A program made the translations under genes and the position numbers. Of a DNA stretch of 64,000 bases, positions 1-10,750 are shown piece by piece. The notes beneath the pieces are model-generated. The model searched no databases, was not told the DNA's origin, and saw only the letters and a program-made list of their open reading frames with translations. How positions within the stretch are numbered: position 1 is the first letter of the stretch; each line of letters opens with the position of its first letter. The stretch comes from Cellulomonas sp. Root930 (GTDB lineage: Bacteria; Actinomycetota; Actinomycetes; Actinomycetales; Cellulomonadaceae). The stretch is from positions 519,881 through 583,880 of the forward strand of contig LMJI01000001.1 in assembly GCA_001429255.1 (NCBI GenBank), in the 5' to 3' direction.

Positions 1-84
1 GGCACGCTACGGAGGCCGTGTTTCCCACCCCTCGCACCCGGGTAAACGGTGCGTTACGCGTGCTCCCGAGGTCGCTGGGGCCGG

Positions 85-128
85 ACGTCCGAGGAAGTGC
101 GCGCTCCGGCGACCAGATGCTCGGACGC
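85..128. repeat. 44-bp inverted-repeat unit, copy 1
   Basis: The unit has terminal arms ACGTCCGAG and CTCGGACGC around an inner GAAGTG and GGCGACC. It is one of four 44-bp units in the window (others at 148, 41989 and 42051). Together with copy 2 it forms a pair with a 19-bp gap, just downstream of the minus-strand GntR gene. It looks like a REP/BIME-type element. Confidence 0.75.
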
Positions 129-147
129 CGCGGCGGTGGTGATCGGG

Positions 148-191
148 ACGTCCGAGGAAGTGCGCGCCATGGCAGCCACATGCTCGGACGT
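148..191. repeat. 44-bp inverted-repeat unit, copy 2
   Basis: The arms ACGTCCGAG and CTCGGACGT are perfectly complementary over 9 bp. The unit lies 32 bp past the stop codon of the GntR gene, so on that transcript it could fold as a 3' stem-loop. The rest of bases 1-222 shows no convincing gene. There is a short GTAAAC-N5-GTTAC motif near position 42. Confidence 0.75.
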
Positions 192-222
192 TGCGTTCCG
201 CCAAGCGACCAGCGGCGAGCGC

Positions 223-906
223 TCAGCCCGCGAGCGCCATCCGGGTCATCGACCTCGTCGCGCGCTCCATGACGACCTCGAGCGACTCCCCCACGTGCTT
301 GTGCAGGGCGGTCAGGGCCGACGGCAGCTCCCGCGCCAGCACCAGGGTCAGGATCTCGAGGTGCTCGTCGATGGTGGCGGTGATGCGGTCAGGCTCCACG
401 AAGTCGTGCATGCGCACCGCGCGGATCTTCTGGTTCACGGTGACCAGGGCTCCGGTGAGCTGGGTGTTCCCCGACGACCGGGAGAGCACCTGGTGGAACC
501 CCTCGTCGAAGAGCACGAAGCTCGCGTCCGGCTCGGGCGGGGCGTCGCGCAGCTCGGCCCACTTGTCGCGCTCGGTGCGCAGCAGCTCCTCGTCGTGCTG
601 GACCTGCGGGTTCTCGATGGCCCGGGCGATCCCGCGCAGCTCGAGGGTGATCCGCAGCTCGTACAGGTTGCGCAGGTCCTCCAGGCTGGGCACGACGACG
701 GCGTACCCGAAGTCGGTGCGCTCCACGAGCCCGTCGGAGAGCAGCCGCGAGAGCGCCTCCCGCACCGGGGTGCGCGAGACGTCGAACTGCTTGCCGAGCT
801 TGGGCTCCGTCAGCCGCTCCCGCGGCGAGACTCGTCCGTTGAGGATCTCGTCGCGCAGCTGCTGATAGACCACGTCCCGCAAGGAGCGGGGATCCTCCGT
901 GCTCAT
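223..906 (-). CDS. GntR family transcriptional regulator (FCD/FadR subfamily)
   Basis: This is a DNA-binding regulator of 227 aa. Residues about 8-75 form the GntR winged helix, with LRDVVYQQLRDEIL and the recognition-helix stretch VSRTPVREALSRL. Residues about 85-220 look like the helical FCD ligand domain, which in the family often binds a small organic acid through metal-coordinating His and Asp residues. The ATG at 906 places the helix-turn-helix at the usual distance; a longer reading frame to 999 overlaps the end of urtE and is less likely. It is the last gene of a minus-strand series behind urtE, 40 bp away, so it may regulate urea uptake. The effector is unknown. Confidence 0.85.
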   Translation of the reverse strand: MSTEDPRSLRDVVYQQLRDEILNGRVSPRERLTEPKLGKQFDVSRTPVREALSRLLSDGLVERTDFGYAVVVPSLEDLRNLYELRITLELRGIARAIENPQVQHDEELLRTERDKWAELRDAPPEPDASFVLFDEGFHQVLSRSSGNTQLTGALVTVNQKIRAVRMHDFVEPDRITATIDEHLEILTLVLARELPSALTALHKHVGESLEVVMERATRSMTRMALAG

Positions 907-946
907 GGTCACGAAGCGTAGACCTCCAGCGGGACCGCACCGACGC

Positions 947-1642
947 TCACAGGGCCATCGCCGCCCGCACGTCGGCCTCCTGGTCGGCCCCACCCGCACC
1001 CGAGCGGGTCACCCGGCCGGACTCCAGCACGTAGTACTGACCGGCCGCCGCCAGGGCGAACCCGACGTGCTGCTCGACCAGGAGCACGGACAGGCCGCCG
1101 GTCCGGGTCAGGGTGCCGATGGCGTCCTCGATCTCCTGGACGACGGACGGCTGGATGCCCTCGGTCGGCTCGTCGAGGATCAGGACGCGCGGGCCGGTGA
1201 GCAGGGCGCGGGCGATGGCGAGCTGCTGCCGCTGGCCGCCGGAGAGGAGCCCAGCACGCCGCCCGAGCAGGTCGCGCAGCGCGGGGAACAGGTCGAGCGC
1301 GTCGTCCATCCGAGCCGCCCCCGCCGACCCCGCGCCGTCCGCGACCAGCTGGAGGTTCTCCCGCGCGGTGAGCTGCCCGAACGACTGCTGGCCCTGCGGC
1401 ACGTACGCGAGCCCGCGGCGCACGCGCTGGTGCGGCCGCAGCCTCGACACGTCCTCCCCGAACAGGGTGATGCGGCCGCTCCGCACCGGGAGGAGCCCGA
1501 CGGCCGCCCGGAGCAGGGTCGTCTTGCCGGCGCCGTTGTGGCCCATGATCGCGGTCACCCCGCCGTCGGCCACGGCGATGTCGACCCCGTGCACCACGGA
1601 CGTGCGCCCGTACCCCACGTGCACCCCGGTGAGCTCAAGCAT
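947..1642 (-). CDS. urtE: Urea ABC transporter ATP-binding protein UrtE
   Basis: This is the second ATPase of the branched-chain-amino-acid-type urea importer and belongs to the LivF group (231 aa). It shows Walker A GHNGAGKTT (about residue 35), signature LSGGQRQQLAIARAL, Walker B VLILDEPTEGIQP and the switch His in LLVEQHV. The motif EGIQPSVVQEI is typical of UrtE rather than LivF. The start overlaps the end of urtD by 8 bp, indicating translational coupling in the order urtA-B-C-D-E. It hydrolyses ATP at the cytoplasmic face of the UrtBC permease. Confidence 0.93.
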   Translation of the reverse strand: MLELTGVHVGYGRTSVVHGVDIAVADGGVTAIMGHNGAGKTTLLRAAVGLLPVRSGRITLFGEDVSRLRPHQRVRRGLAYVPQGQQSFGQLTARENLQLVADGAGSAGAARMDDALDLFPALRDLLGRRAGLLSGGQRQQLAIARALLTGPRVLILDEPTEGIQPSVVQEIEDAIGTLTRTGGLSVLLVEQHVGFALAAAGQYYVLESGRVTRSGAGGADQEADVRAAMAL

Positions 1643-2468
1643 CGGTCGCCCCCGTCCCTCGTGCGCCCGCGCCGCGGCCCAGGTACACCTCGACCACCTT
1701 CGGGTCCGCCTGCACCTGCGCCACCGTCCCCTCGCTGAGCACCGCCCCCTGGTGGAGCACCGTCACCGACGAGGCGAAGCTGCGCAGGAACTCCATGTCG
1801 TGCTCGACCACGACCACCGTGCGCTGCGCCCCGATCCGCTGGAGCAGCAGCCCGGTCTCCTCGCGCTCCGCCTGGCTCATGCCCGCCACGGGCTCGTCGA
1901 GCAGCAGCAGCCGGGCGTCCTGCACCAGGAGCATCCCGATCTCCAGCCACTGCTTCTGCCCGTGCGCGAGCACCCCGGCCGCCTGGTCGCGCAGGTGCGT
2001 CAGCCCGACGGTCTCGAGCGCCGCCTCGACGGCTTCGGGGATCCCCGTCCGTCGCCGCAGCATGACCCGAGCCTTCCGCGACGACCCCGCCGCGATGTCG
2101 AGGTTCTGCAGCACGGTGAGCTCGTCGAACACGCTGGCCGTCTGGAACGTCCGGCCCACCCCGGCGCGCGCGACCTTGTGCGACGGCTTGCCGACGAGCT
2201 CCACACCCCCGAACCGGATCGACCCGGTCGCCGGCGCCAGCCCCGTGATGGCGTCGACGATCGTGGTCTTGCCGGCCCCGTTCGGCCCGATGAGGAACCG
2301 CAGGTCCCCCTGCGTCACGGTGAGGTCGACACCGGCCACGGCGACGAACCCGTCGAACACCACGCGCAGGTCGCGGATCTCGAGGTAGTCGTGCCGGAAC
2401 CGGGACTCGTCGGCGGCGATCACCTGCTCGAGGGCCTCGGGGTCCAGCGATCCTGTCTCGTCGGTCAT
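1635..2468 (-). CDS. urtD: Urea ABC transporter ATP-binding protein UrtD
   Basis: This is the LivG-type ATPase of the urea importer (277 aa). Walker A is GPNGAGKTT near residue 57 and Walker B LLLLDEPVAGM near 190. The signature region reads LAHGQKQWLEIGM, with LAHGQ replacing LSGGQ, which is characteristic of UrtD. The N-terminal extension of about 25 residues before the nucleotide-binding domain is also normal for the family. The start overlaps the urtC stop codon (ATGA), so the genes are translationally coupled. Confidence 0.93.
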   Translation of the reverse strand: MTDETGSLDPEALEQVIAADESRFRHDYLEIRDLRVVFDGFVAVAGVDLTVTQGDLRFLIGPNGAGKTTIVDAITGLAPATGSIRFGGVELVGKPSHKVARAGVGRTFQTASVFDELTVLQNLDIAAGSSRKARVMLRRRTGIPEAVEAALETVGLTHLRDQAAGVLAHGQKQWLEIGMLLVQDARLLLLDEPVAGMSQAEREETGLLLQRIGAQRTVVVVEHDMEFLRSFASSVTVLHQGAVLSEGTVAQVQADPKVVEVYLGRGAGARGTGATDA

Positions 2469-3553
2469 GTCGGCGTCCCCGCGGTCTCGAGGGTGGCGGG
2501 CGCGGCGTCAGGCACGGGTTCCGGCTCCTTCACCCGGCGGCGGAACAGCCGTCCGATCGTCGCCAGCCCGTTGGGCAGGAACGCGACGACGAGGATGAAC
2601 AGCGCGCCCTGGAAGTAGATCCAGAACGACGGGAACGACTCCGACAGCGAGGTCTCCGCCCAGGACACCCCGATCGCGCCGAGCACCGGCCCGAGCAGGG
2701 TCGCCCGCCCGCCGATCGCGACGCCGACCAGGAACCCGATCGAGGGCACCACGCCGACGTCGGCGGGCGAGATGATCCCGACGATGGGCGTGAACAGCGC
2801 CCCGCCGATCGCGGCGAAGCAGGCGGCGATCGCGTAGGCGACCACCTTGACCAGGGCAGGGTCGTAGCCGAGGAACCGGACGCGGTTCTCCTGGTCGCGC
2901 ACCGCCACGAGCAGCTCGCCGTAGCGGGAGTTCATGACCAGCCGCACGATCGCCACCATCGCGAGCAGCACGCCCGCGGCGATGAAGTAGAGCATCCGCT
3001 TGTTCACCGGGTCGGAGAGCGTGAACCCGAAGAACGACTGGAACCCGTTGAGCCCGTTCGTGCCGCCGGTGACCTTCTGCTGGCCGATCAGCAGGATGGC
3101 GAACGCCGCCGCGAGCGCCTGCGACAAGATCGCGAAGTAGGCGCCGCGGACCCGCCGCTTGAACACCGCGAGGCCGAGCAGAGTGGCCACGAGGGCGGGC
3201 AGCACCAGGATCGCGAGGATCGTGACGACCGGGTCCCGGAACGGCTCCCACCAGCCAGGAACCGTGCCGTCGCCGTACAGGAGCATGAAGTCGGGCACCC
3301 CGCCGGGGCCGGCGTCGGACAGCTTGAGGTGCATGGCCATGAGGTAGCCACCGAGGCCGAAGAACACGCCCTGCCCGAGCACCAGCATCCCGCCGCGCCC
3401 CCACGCCAGCCCGATGCCGACCGCGACCATGGCCAGGCAGCAGAACTTGGCCAGCAGGTTCAGCCGGAAGTCGGAGAGCAGCGCCGGGGCGACGCCGAAG
3501 AGCACCACCGCGGCGAGGACGAGGCCGCCCCAGACCCGGATGCGGGGGCTCAT
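2465..3553 (-). CDS. urtC: Urea ABC transporter permease UrtC
   Basis: This is an inner-membrane permease of the LivM type (362 aa) with about eight to ten hydrophobic segments from residue 8 to 335 and a short charged cytoplasmic tail. It pairs with UrtB to form the urea channel. Conserved stretches include WGRGGMLVLGQGVFFGLGGY and the coupling region around VRDQENRVRFLGYD, the EAA-like contact with the ATPases. The ATG at 3553 overlaps the urtB stop as ATGA. The reading frame stays open far upstream, but that part is a shadow of urtB. Confidence 0.93.
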   Translation of the reverse strand: MSPRIRVWGGLVLAAVVLFGVAPALLSDFRLNLLAKFCCLAMVAVGIGLAWGRGGMLVLGQGVFFGLGGYLMAMHLKLSDAGPGGVPDFMLLYGDGTVPGWWEPFRDPVVTILAILVLPALVATLLGLAVFKRRVRGAYFAILSQALAAAFAILLIGQQKVTGGTNGLNGFQSFFGFTLSDPVNKRMLYFIAAGVLLAMVAIVRLVMNSRYGELLVAVRDQENRVRFLGYDPALVKVVAYAIAACFAAIGGALFTPIVGIISPADVGVVPSIGFLVGVAIGGRATLLGPVLGAIGVSWAETSLSESFPSFWIYFQGALFILVVAFLPNGLATIGRLFRRRVKEPEPVPDAAPATLETAGTPT

Positions 3554-4434
3554 GCGAGGCTCCGCGTGCGCACCGAGACGAGCCCCTGGGGCCTGACCTG
3601 CAGGAACGCGACGATCACGACGAACAGGAGCACCTTGGCCAGGCTGGCCGTCGTCGAGTACTCGAAGCCCGCCGAGAGGAGTCCGAGGCCGAACGCCGCG
3701 ATCACCGCACCCTTGAGCTGGCCGATGCCGCCGACCACCACCACGAGGAAGGCGTCGACGATGTAGTTGGTGCCCACGGTCGGACCGACCGACCCGAGCA
3801 GGGTGAGCGCCACGCCCGCGACGCCGGCCACGCCGGACCCGATGAAGAAGGTCAGACGGTCGGTGGCCCGCGTCGAGATCCCCGACGTCTCGGCGAGGTC
3901 GCGGTTCTGCACGGTGGCCCGGATGCGCCGGCCGAGCGGGCTGAGCTTGAGCAGCAGCGCGAGGGCGACCACGCAGACGATCGCGAGCGCCAGGATGAAC
4001 AGCCGCGTCCGTGGGATCCCGACGCCGAGGATCGGCACCGCCCCCGACAGCCAGGCCGGCGCGCGGACGTCCACGTTGGGGGCGCCGAACACGTCGCGCG
4101 CCAGCTGCTGGAGCACCAGCGCGACGCCGAACGTGACGAGCAGCGTGTCCAGCGGGCGCGTGTACATGCGCGAGATGAGCGTGATCTCGAGGATCAGCCC
4201 GAGCAGGCCGCCGACGAGGAACCCGATGACCAGCGAGACCAGCAGGGACACCCCCGCGTCGGCGATCACCTTCTGCACCACGAACGCCGTGTACGCGCCG
4301 GCCATCATGAACTCGCCGTGCGCCATGTTGATGACGCCCATCTGACCGAACGTCAGCGCCAGGCCGAGCGCCGCGAGCAGCAGCACCGACCCCAGGCTGA
4401 GGCCCGCGAAGAGCTGTGAGACGAGGGCATCCAT
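3550..4434 (-). CDS. urtB: Urea ABC transporter permease UrtB
   Basis: This is a LivH-type permease of 294 aa with about eight membrane segments. The N-terminal MDALVSQLFAGLSLGSVLLL and the motif GQMGVINMAHGEFMMAGAY are typical of UrtB/LivH. The ATG at 4434 is preferred because the first hydrophobic segment starts at once; 16 further in-frame upstream codons (to 4482) encode a basic stretch not expected in the family. It follows urtA after an 82-bp gap and is coupled to urtC. Confidence 0.93.
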   Translation of the reverse strand: MDALVSQLFAGLSLGSVLLLAALGLALTFGQMGVINMAHGEFMMAGAYTAFVVQKVIADAGVSLLVSLVIGFLVGGLLGLILEITLISRMYTRPLDTLLVTFGVALVLQQLARDVFGAPNVDVRAPAWLSGAVPILGVGIPRTRLFILALAIVCVVALALLLKLSPLGRRIRATVQNRDLAETSGISTRATDRLTFFIGSGVAGVAGVALTLLGSVGPTVGTNYIVDAFLVVVVGGIGQLKGAVIAAFGLGLLSAGFEYSTTASLAKVLLFVVIVAFLQVRPQGLVSVRTRSLA

Positions 4435-4516
4435 CCGGACCCGCCTTCCTGTCCGTGCGAGGGGGCGGTGGCCCGGCGTCACAGAGGAGCCGCCGGGCCA
4501 CCGCGTCAGGGGTGGG

Positions 4517-5776
4517 TCAGGACAGGCCCTCGGCCCAGTCGTAGCCCTCGAGGAACGGGTCCGGCTCGATGGGGCCGTCCGACGACCACTCGGTGTAGAT
4601 GAGCCCGTCTGGGCCGATCTTGCCGATGAGCGCGGTCTTGGCGATGTGGTGGTTGTCGCCGTTCACCGTCACCGTGCCCTCGGGGGCGTCGAACGTCACG
4701 CCGCCGGCCGCCTCCTGGATGTCCGCGACGTCGAACGACTCGGCCTTCTCGACCATGCCCTTCCAGAGGTAGAGCGACGTGTACGCCGCCTCCATCGGGT
4801 CCGACGTCACGCGCTCGTCGCCGAACTTGGCCTTGAACGCCTCGACGAACGTGGCGTTCTCCGGGCTGTCGACCGTCTGGTAGTAGTTCCACGCGGTGAG
4901 CTGGCCGACGATGTTGTCGATGCCGATGCCACCGACCTCCTCCTCGGCGATGGACACCGAGACCACCGGGAGCGTGTCCGCGGCGAGGCCGACGTTCTTG
5001 TACTCCTTGAAGAACGCGACGTTGGAGTCGCCGTTGAGGGTGTTGAACACCGCGTCGGCGCCCGAGCCCTTGAGCTTGTTCACGATCGTCGCGAAGTCGG
5101 TGTGCCCGAGCGGGGCGTACTCCTCACCGACGATCTCCACGTCGTTGGCTCCGGCCCACGCGATGATCTCCTTGTTGGCCGTGCGCGGGAACACGTAGTC
5201 GGAGCCGACGAGGAAGATCTTCGACTTGCCCTGCTCCTTGAGGTAGTCCATGCCGGGCAGGATCTGCTGGTTGGTCGTCGCGCCCGTGTAGAAGATGTTG
5301 GGCGACGCCTCCAGGCCCTCGTACTGGACCGGGTAGAACAGCAGCGAGTCCTTGGCCTCGAAGACGGGGAGCATGGCCTTGCGCGACGAGGACGTCCAGC
5401 CGCCGAACACGGCGGCGACGCAGTCGGACGAGATGAGCTTCTCGGCCTTCTCCGCGAACACGGTCGGCTCCGAGGCGCCGTCCTCCGCCACGATCTCGAG
5501 CTGCTTGCCCAGGACCCCGCCGTCGGCGTTGATCTCCTCGGCGGCCAGGTCGAGGGAGTCGCGGACGGTCTGCTCGGAGATGGCCATGGTGCCGGACAGC
5601 GAGTTGAGGAAGCCGATCTTGACGGTGTCGCCGGACGTGTCGACGCACGAGGCCGACGACGCCGAGCTGTCGGCGCCGGGGTCGTCGGAGGTGCGGGCGC
5701 CACAGCCGGCGACGCCGAGGGCGACGGCCAGGGCGGCCGCCGGGAAGGCGAGTGCGCGCGTGCGAGATCTGGTCAA
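4517..5776 (-). CDS. urtA: Urea ABC transporter substrate-binding lipoprotein UrtA
   Basis: This is a periplasmic-binding-protein-like urea receptor (419 aa), anchored outside the membrane. It has a lipoprotein signal with lipobox VAGC at residues 22-25, followed by a Ser/Asp-rich linker. The body carries UrtA signatures: [43 protein letters not shown] and [12 protein letters not shown]. The start codon is a TTG with an upstream AAAGG; no ATG or GTG lies at a suitable place. It heads the urtABCDE operon. No urease or urea carboxylase gene is in the window, so the fate of imported urea is not shown here. Confidence 0.93.
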   Translation of the reverse strand: MTRSRTRALAFPAAALAVALGVAGCGARTSDDPGADSSASSASCVDTSGDTVKIGFLNSLSGTMAISEQTVRDSLDLAAEEINADGGVLGKQLEIVAEDGASEPTVFAEKAEKLISSDCVAAVFGGWTSSSRKAMLPVFEAKDSLLFYPVQYEGLEASPNIFYTGATTNQQILPGMDYLKEQGKSKIFLVGSDYVFPRTANKEIIAWAGANDVEIVGEEYAPLGHTDFATIVNKLKGSGADAVFNTLNGDSNVAFFKEYKNVGLAADTLPVVSVSIAEEEVGGIGIDNIVGQLTAWNYYQTVDSPENATFVEAFKAKFGDERVTSDPMEAAYTSLYLWKGMVEKAESFDVADIQEAAGGVTFDAPEGTVTVNGDNHHIAKTALIGKIGPDGLIYTEWSSDGPIEPDPFLEGYDWAEGLS

Positions 5777-5907
5777 CGGAGGGGCCTTTCGCTGGGGAAG
5801 AGCTCACGGGCAGATCCGGACTCGGGCTCGGGCAGTACGCGACACCGCGCTGTGTCCCGCGCTGTATACATCCCTGTGCCCATGGGTGACGAACCTAGGG
5901 ACGGGGT

Positions 5908-5946
5908 GTTTCCGGCAGCGACGAGCCCCCGTAAACGGTCTGTTTC
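5908..5946 (-). promoter_or_regulatory. Possible nitrogen-regulator (GlnR-like) site upstream of urtA
   Basis: On the urtA strand, GAAAC is followed six bases later by TTTAC and further on by GGAAAC, reminiscent of the GTnAC/GaAAC half-sites bound by actinobacterial GlnR. The half-site spacing is imperfect, so this is a weak candidate. The rest of the 5777-5990 gap holds the promoters for urtA and alaA, with no clear riboswitch. Confidence 0.25.
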
Positions 5947-5990
5947 GGACCGGTCCCGGTTCAGTCACGAGGCGGCGATACGCTCGACGA

Positions 5991-7217
5991 ATGCCGCACC
6001 TGCGCCCGCTGGACCAGTCGTCGAAGCTCAAGAACGTGCTCTACGAGATCCGCGGGTCCGCCCTGGACGAGGTCGTCCGGCTCGAGGCCGAGGGCCACAC
6101 GATCCTGCGGCTCAACACCGGCAACCCCGCCGCGTTCGGCTTCGAGGCACCCCACCAGATCGTCCGCGACGTCATCGCGGCCATCCCGCACGCCCACGGG
6201 TACACCGACTCGCGCGGCATCCTGTCCGCCCGCCGCGCGGTGGTCACCCGGTACGAGACCGAGCCCGGCTTCCCGGAGATCGACGTCGACGACGTGTACC
6301 TGGGCAACGGCGTGTCCGAGCTCATCACCATGGTCATGCAGGCACTCCTCGACGAGGGCGACGAGGTGCTCATCCCCTCCCCCGACTACCCGCTCTGGAC
6401 CGCGATGACCTCGCTGTCCGACGGCGTGCCCGTGCACTACCGCTGCGACGAGTCCGCCGGCTGGGAGCCCGACCTGGAGCACCTGCGCTCCCTGGTCACC
6501 CCGCGGACCAAGGCGATCGTCGTCATCAACCCGAACAACCCCACCGGCGCGGTCTACTCACGCACCGTGCTGGAGGGCATCGCCGCGATCGCCCGCGAGC
6601 ACAGCCTCCTGCTGCTCGCCGACGAGATCTACGACCGCATCCTGTTCGACGGCGCCGAGCACATCCCGATGGCCACGGTCGCCCCGGACCTGCTCTGCCT
6701 GACGTTCAACGGGTTGTCCAAGACGTACCGGGTGGCCGGCTACCGCTCCGGCTGGCTCGTCGTCACCGGCCCCCGCGAGCACGCCACCGGGTTCCTCGAG
6801 GGCATCACCCTGCTCGCGTCCACCCGCCTGTGCCCCAACGTCCCCGCGCAGCACGCCGTCCAGGCGGCCCTCGGCGGGATCCAGAGCATCGACGCCCTCA
6901 TCGCCCCCGGCGGCCGGCTGCACGAGCAGCGCGACGTGGCCTACCGCGGGCTGACCTCCATCCCCGGCGTCGACTGCGTCCGCCCCGACGGCGCCCTGTA
7001 CCTGTTCCCGCGCCTCGACCCCGAGGTGCACGAGATCCGCGACGACGCCCGCCTCGTCTACGACCTGCTGGTCAGCGAGCACATCCTGCTGGTCCAGGGC
7101 ACGGGCTTCAACTGGCCCACCCCGGACCACCTGCGCATCGTCACGCTCCCGGAGGCCAGGGTCCTGCAGGAGGCCATCGAACGCATGGGCAACTTCCTGG
7201 CCAGCTACCGCCAGTGA
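5991..7217 (+). CDS. alaA: Alanine aminotransferase (AlaA-type, PLP-dependent)
   Basis: This is a class I/II aminotransferase of 408 aa that matches the E. coli AlaA (YfbQ) pattern along its whole length. It interconverts pyruvate plus glutamate with alanine plus 2-oxoglutarate in the cytosol. Visible signatures are SSKLKNVLYEIRG, LNTGNPAAFGFEAP, GNGVSELITMVMQALL, NPNNPTGAVYS, the aspartate in LLADEIYDRILFD that contacts the PLP ring, and the Schiff-base lysine in FNGLSKTYRVAGYR. The ATG at 5991 gives the family N-terminus. Upstream spacing is short and may be leaderless. Divergent from urtA, with a 214-bp gap. Confidence 0.93.
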   Translation: MPHLRPLDQSSKLKNVLYEIRGSALDEVVRLEAEGHTILRLNTGNPAAFGFEAPHQIVRDVIAAIPHAHGYTDSRGILSARRAVVTRYETEPGFPEIDVDDVYLGNGVSELITMVMQALLDEGDEVLIPSPDYPLWTAMTSLSDGVPVHYRCDESAGWEPDLEHLRSLVTPRTKAIVVINPNNPTGAVYSRTVLEGIAAIAREHSLLLLADEIYDRILFDGAEHIPMATVAPDLLCLTFNGLSKTYRVAGYRSGWLVVTGPREHATGFLEGITLLASTRLCPNVPAQHAVQAALGGIQSIDALIAPGGRLHEQRDVAYRGLTSIPGVDCVRPDGALYLFPRLDPEVHEIRDDARLVYDLLVSEHILLVQGTGFNWPTPDHLRIVTLPEARVLQEAIERMGNFLASYRQ

Positions 7218-7220
7218 GCG

Positions 7221-8810
7221 CTACCGACCCTCGGTGACCGGGACGTCCGTGATCCGGAACGGCTGCACGCCCATGTCCACGGCCGCGGACTGCGTGATCT
7301 GCTTCGACCGCGTCGGGGCGTCCACCACGACGGTGTCCGTCCCCGGGTCGGGCCACAGCACCGTCACCAGGATGCTGCTACCCGGCTCGGGACCGTCGAT
7401 GACGCGGTCGGCCAACGGATCCCGGCGATCCTCGCCCGTGAGGTAGTCGACCGGGTAGAGCCGCAGGTCCCCGCGCAGCAGCGTGACGTTCGTGGCGGCC
7501 TGCTGCAGGCCCGCGTCGAACGAGCCTCGCGCGTCCCACGCACCGGTCGAGAAGGGGGTGCCGTCGGCCTTCGCCGCCCCGGCCGTGTTGCTGACCTCCA
7601 GGCTCCCGACGAGGTACCTGCCCACGCGACGGACCTCCCGCACCCGCACGTCGACCGGCACGTTGTTCCCCGAGTCGATGGTCACGGCGCCCTGCCCGGC
7701 CGCCGTGGGTCCGGTCGTCTCCGGCAGCGCTCCGGCAGGGGGCTCGGTCACCTCTGCGACCTCGTCCTGCTCGGTCGTCAGCACCAGCTCGACGCGCCGG
7801 TTGGCCGCCCGGGCCTCGTCCGAGGTCCCGGTCGCCGTCGGCTCGCTCTCCCCACGGCCCTGCACGGACACGTCGAACCCCGCCAGGTCAGCGAGCTCCC
7901 CGAGACGTGTGGCGACGGCCTGCGCACGACGCTCCGAGAGGCCCTGGTTGTACGCGTCGTCCGCGACGTCGTCGGTGTGCCCGACGACCGCGAGCGCCCC
8001 ACCCTCGTATGCACGGACCTGCTGCGCGGCCGCCGTCAGCGCGGCGTCGGCCTGCGCTCCGAGGTCCGCGGAGTCGACTCCGAAGAGCACGTCCGAGCCG
8101 ATGGCCACCGTGACCGTCTGCGACGTGGTGCGGGTGCGCACCTGGCCGCCGACCTGCTCGGTGTAGGAGTCGAGCCGCACCACGGGTGCCGTCGCCACGG
8201 GGTCCTCGCGGATCTCGGAGGTCGGGATCGTGAGCACCCCGGCGTCCCCCGCGTCGGCCACGGGCACCCCCTCGACGAGGCCCCGGCCGCCGGGCAGGAG
8301 CACGTCGACCGTCGACGTGCTCGGCGCGGCGAACGCCACGTACAGCACCTCGGTCTGCTCGCCCGCCGCCTGGGCCGCGGTGTCCGTCGCGGGGCCGCCC
8401 ACGGACATCACCCACGAGGCGAACACGGCGTCGCTCTCGGTGCGCGCGGGCAGCGAGACGGTCCCCTCGGTCAGGTCGACGAGCCGCACGCCGTTCGCGC
8501 CCGGGCTCAGGGACACGAACACGTCCCAGAGCCCGGTCTGCAGCGACGCGTCCTTGGGGCCGGCGATCCGCAGCATGCCGATGTCGTCGGTGACCACGAC
8601 CGGACCGACCTCGAGCGTCACCCGGTCGCCCTTGAGCACGACCTCCGCCGTCACCGGGTCCGTGCCGGCGGTCATCGCGCTCGGGCTCGCGCTCGGGGTC
8701 CGGGAGTCCGCCGGCGTCGGCGGCTCGTCGGGGCTGCACGCGACGCACGCGAGCACCGCGAGCACGACGGGCAGCGCGATACGGACCGTCGCCCGGGCGG
8801 GCTGGGGCAC
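7221..8810 (-). CDS. OmpA-domain exported (probable lipo)protein
   Basis: This is an exported protein of 529 aa. The GTG at 8810 has an ideal GGAGGAG seven bases upstream; a GTG 21 bases earlier would place that Shine-Dalgarno inside the gene. The N-terminus is a signal peptide ending in AVLACVACS, an atypical lipobox with Cys at residues 22 and 25, then a Pro/Ser linker. Residues about 233-345 are an OmpA/MotB peptidoglycan-binding domain (SDVLFGVDSADL, GHTDDVADDAYNQGLSERRA, NRRVELVL). Both flanking regions are unassigned: about 160 residues before and 180 after. It probably tethers the envelope to peptidoglycan. Convergent with alaA; the stop codons are 3 bp apart. Confidence 0.75.
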   Translation of the reverse strand: MPQPARATVRIALPVVLAVLACVACSPDEPPTPADSRTPSASPSAMTAGTDPVTAEVVLKGDRVTLEVGPVVVTDDIGMLRIAGPKDASLQTGLWDVFVSLSPGANGVRLVDLTEGTVSLPARTESDAVFASWVMSVGGPATDTAAQAAGEQTEVLYVAFAAPSTSTVDVLLPGGRGLVEGVPVADAGDAGVLTIPTSEIREDPVATAPVVRLDSYTEQVGGQVRTRTTSQTVTVAIGSDVLFGVDSADLGAQADAALTAAAQQVRAYEGGALAVVGHTDDVADDAYNQGLSERRAQAVATRLGELADLAGFDVSVQGRGESEPTATGTSDEARAANRRVELVLTTEQDEVAEVTEPPAGALPETTGPTAAGQGAVTIDSGNNVPVDVRVREVRRVGRYLVGSLEVSNTAGAAKADGTPFSTGAWDARGSFDAGLQQAATNVTLLRGDLRLYPVDYLTGEDRRDPLADRVIDGPEPGSSILVTVLWPDPGTDTVVVDAPTRSKQITQSAAVDMGVQPFRITDVPVTEGR

Positions 8811-8937
8811 TGTGACACTCCTCCGATACACGCGCGCCGATTCGGTCGCGCACGTGCAGATGGTGCCATGTCGGGCATCGGCGTGACGCCACCGTCACCC
8901 CTGTGACACACCTGGGCCGACGACCGCGGGGCAGCAG

Positions 8938-8971
8938 AACGGGCCGGCCACCCGGAGGTGACCGGCCCGTT
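8938..8971 (-). terminator. Terminator-like hairpin downstream of groEL
   Basis: AACGGGCCGG-C-CACC pairs with GGTG-A-CCGGCCCGTT around a CGGA loop, a stem of about 14 bp with one mismatch. It lies 39 bp after the groEL stop. There is no clear U-tract, as is common in high-GC actinobacteria. Confidence 0.7.
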
Positions 8972-9009
8972 CGGCCGTGCTAGATGGTGCTCAGCGGTTC
9001 AGCTGCGGA

Positions 9010-10695
<1,686 letters not shown>

Positions 10696-10750
10696 TCACC
10701 CGCGGTCTTGTCCCGCGTGCGACGGCCCTCACCGGACGGCCGTGGTGATT

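Noticed and set aside
85..191. CRISPR-like array suggested by spaced repeats
   Set aside because: Only two units per site, each itself an inverted repeat with 18-19-bp gaps, and no cas genes.
7..204. 65-codon minus-strand frame with repeated AHFLGRP peptide
   Set aside because: The peptide repeat is simply the translation of the 44-bp DNA repeat units; there is no ribosome site and no conserved protein context.
2465..4501. A 678-codon UrtB-UrtC fusion protein
   Set aside because: The upstream half of this frame is a shadow of urtB; UrtC starts at 3553 with an ATGA overlap and a normal N-terminus.
5777..5990. Guanidine (ykkC) or other riboswitch before urtA
   Set aside because: Some short hairpins exist, but I could not align the conserved ykkC blocks.
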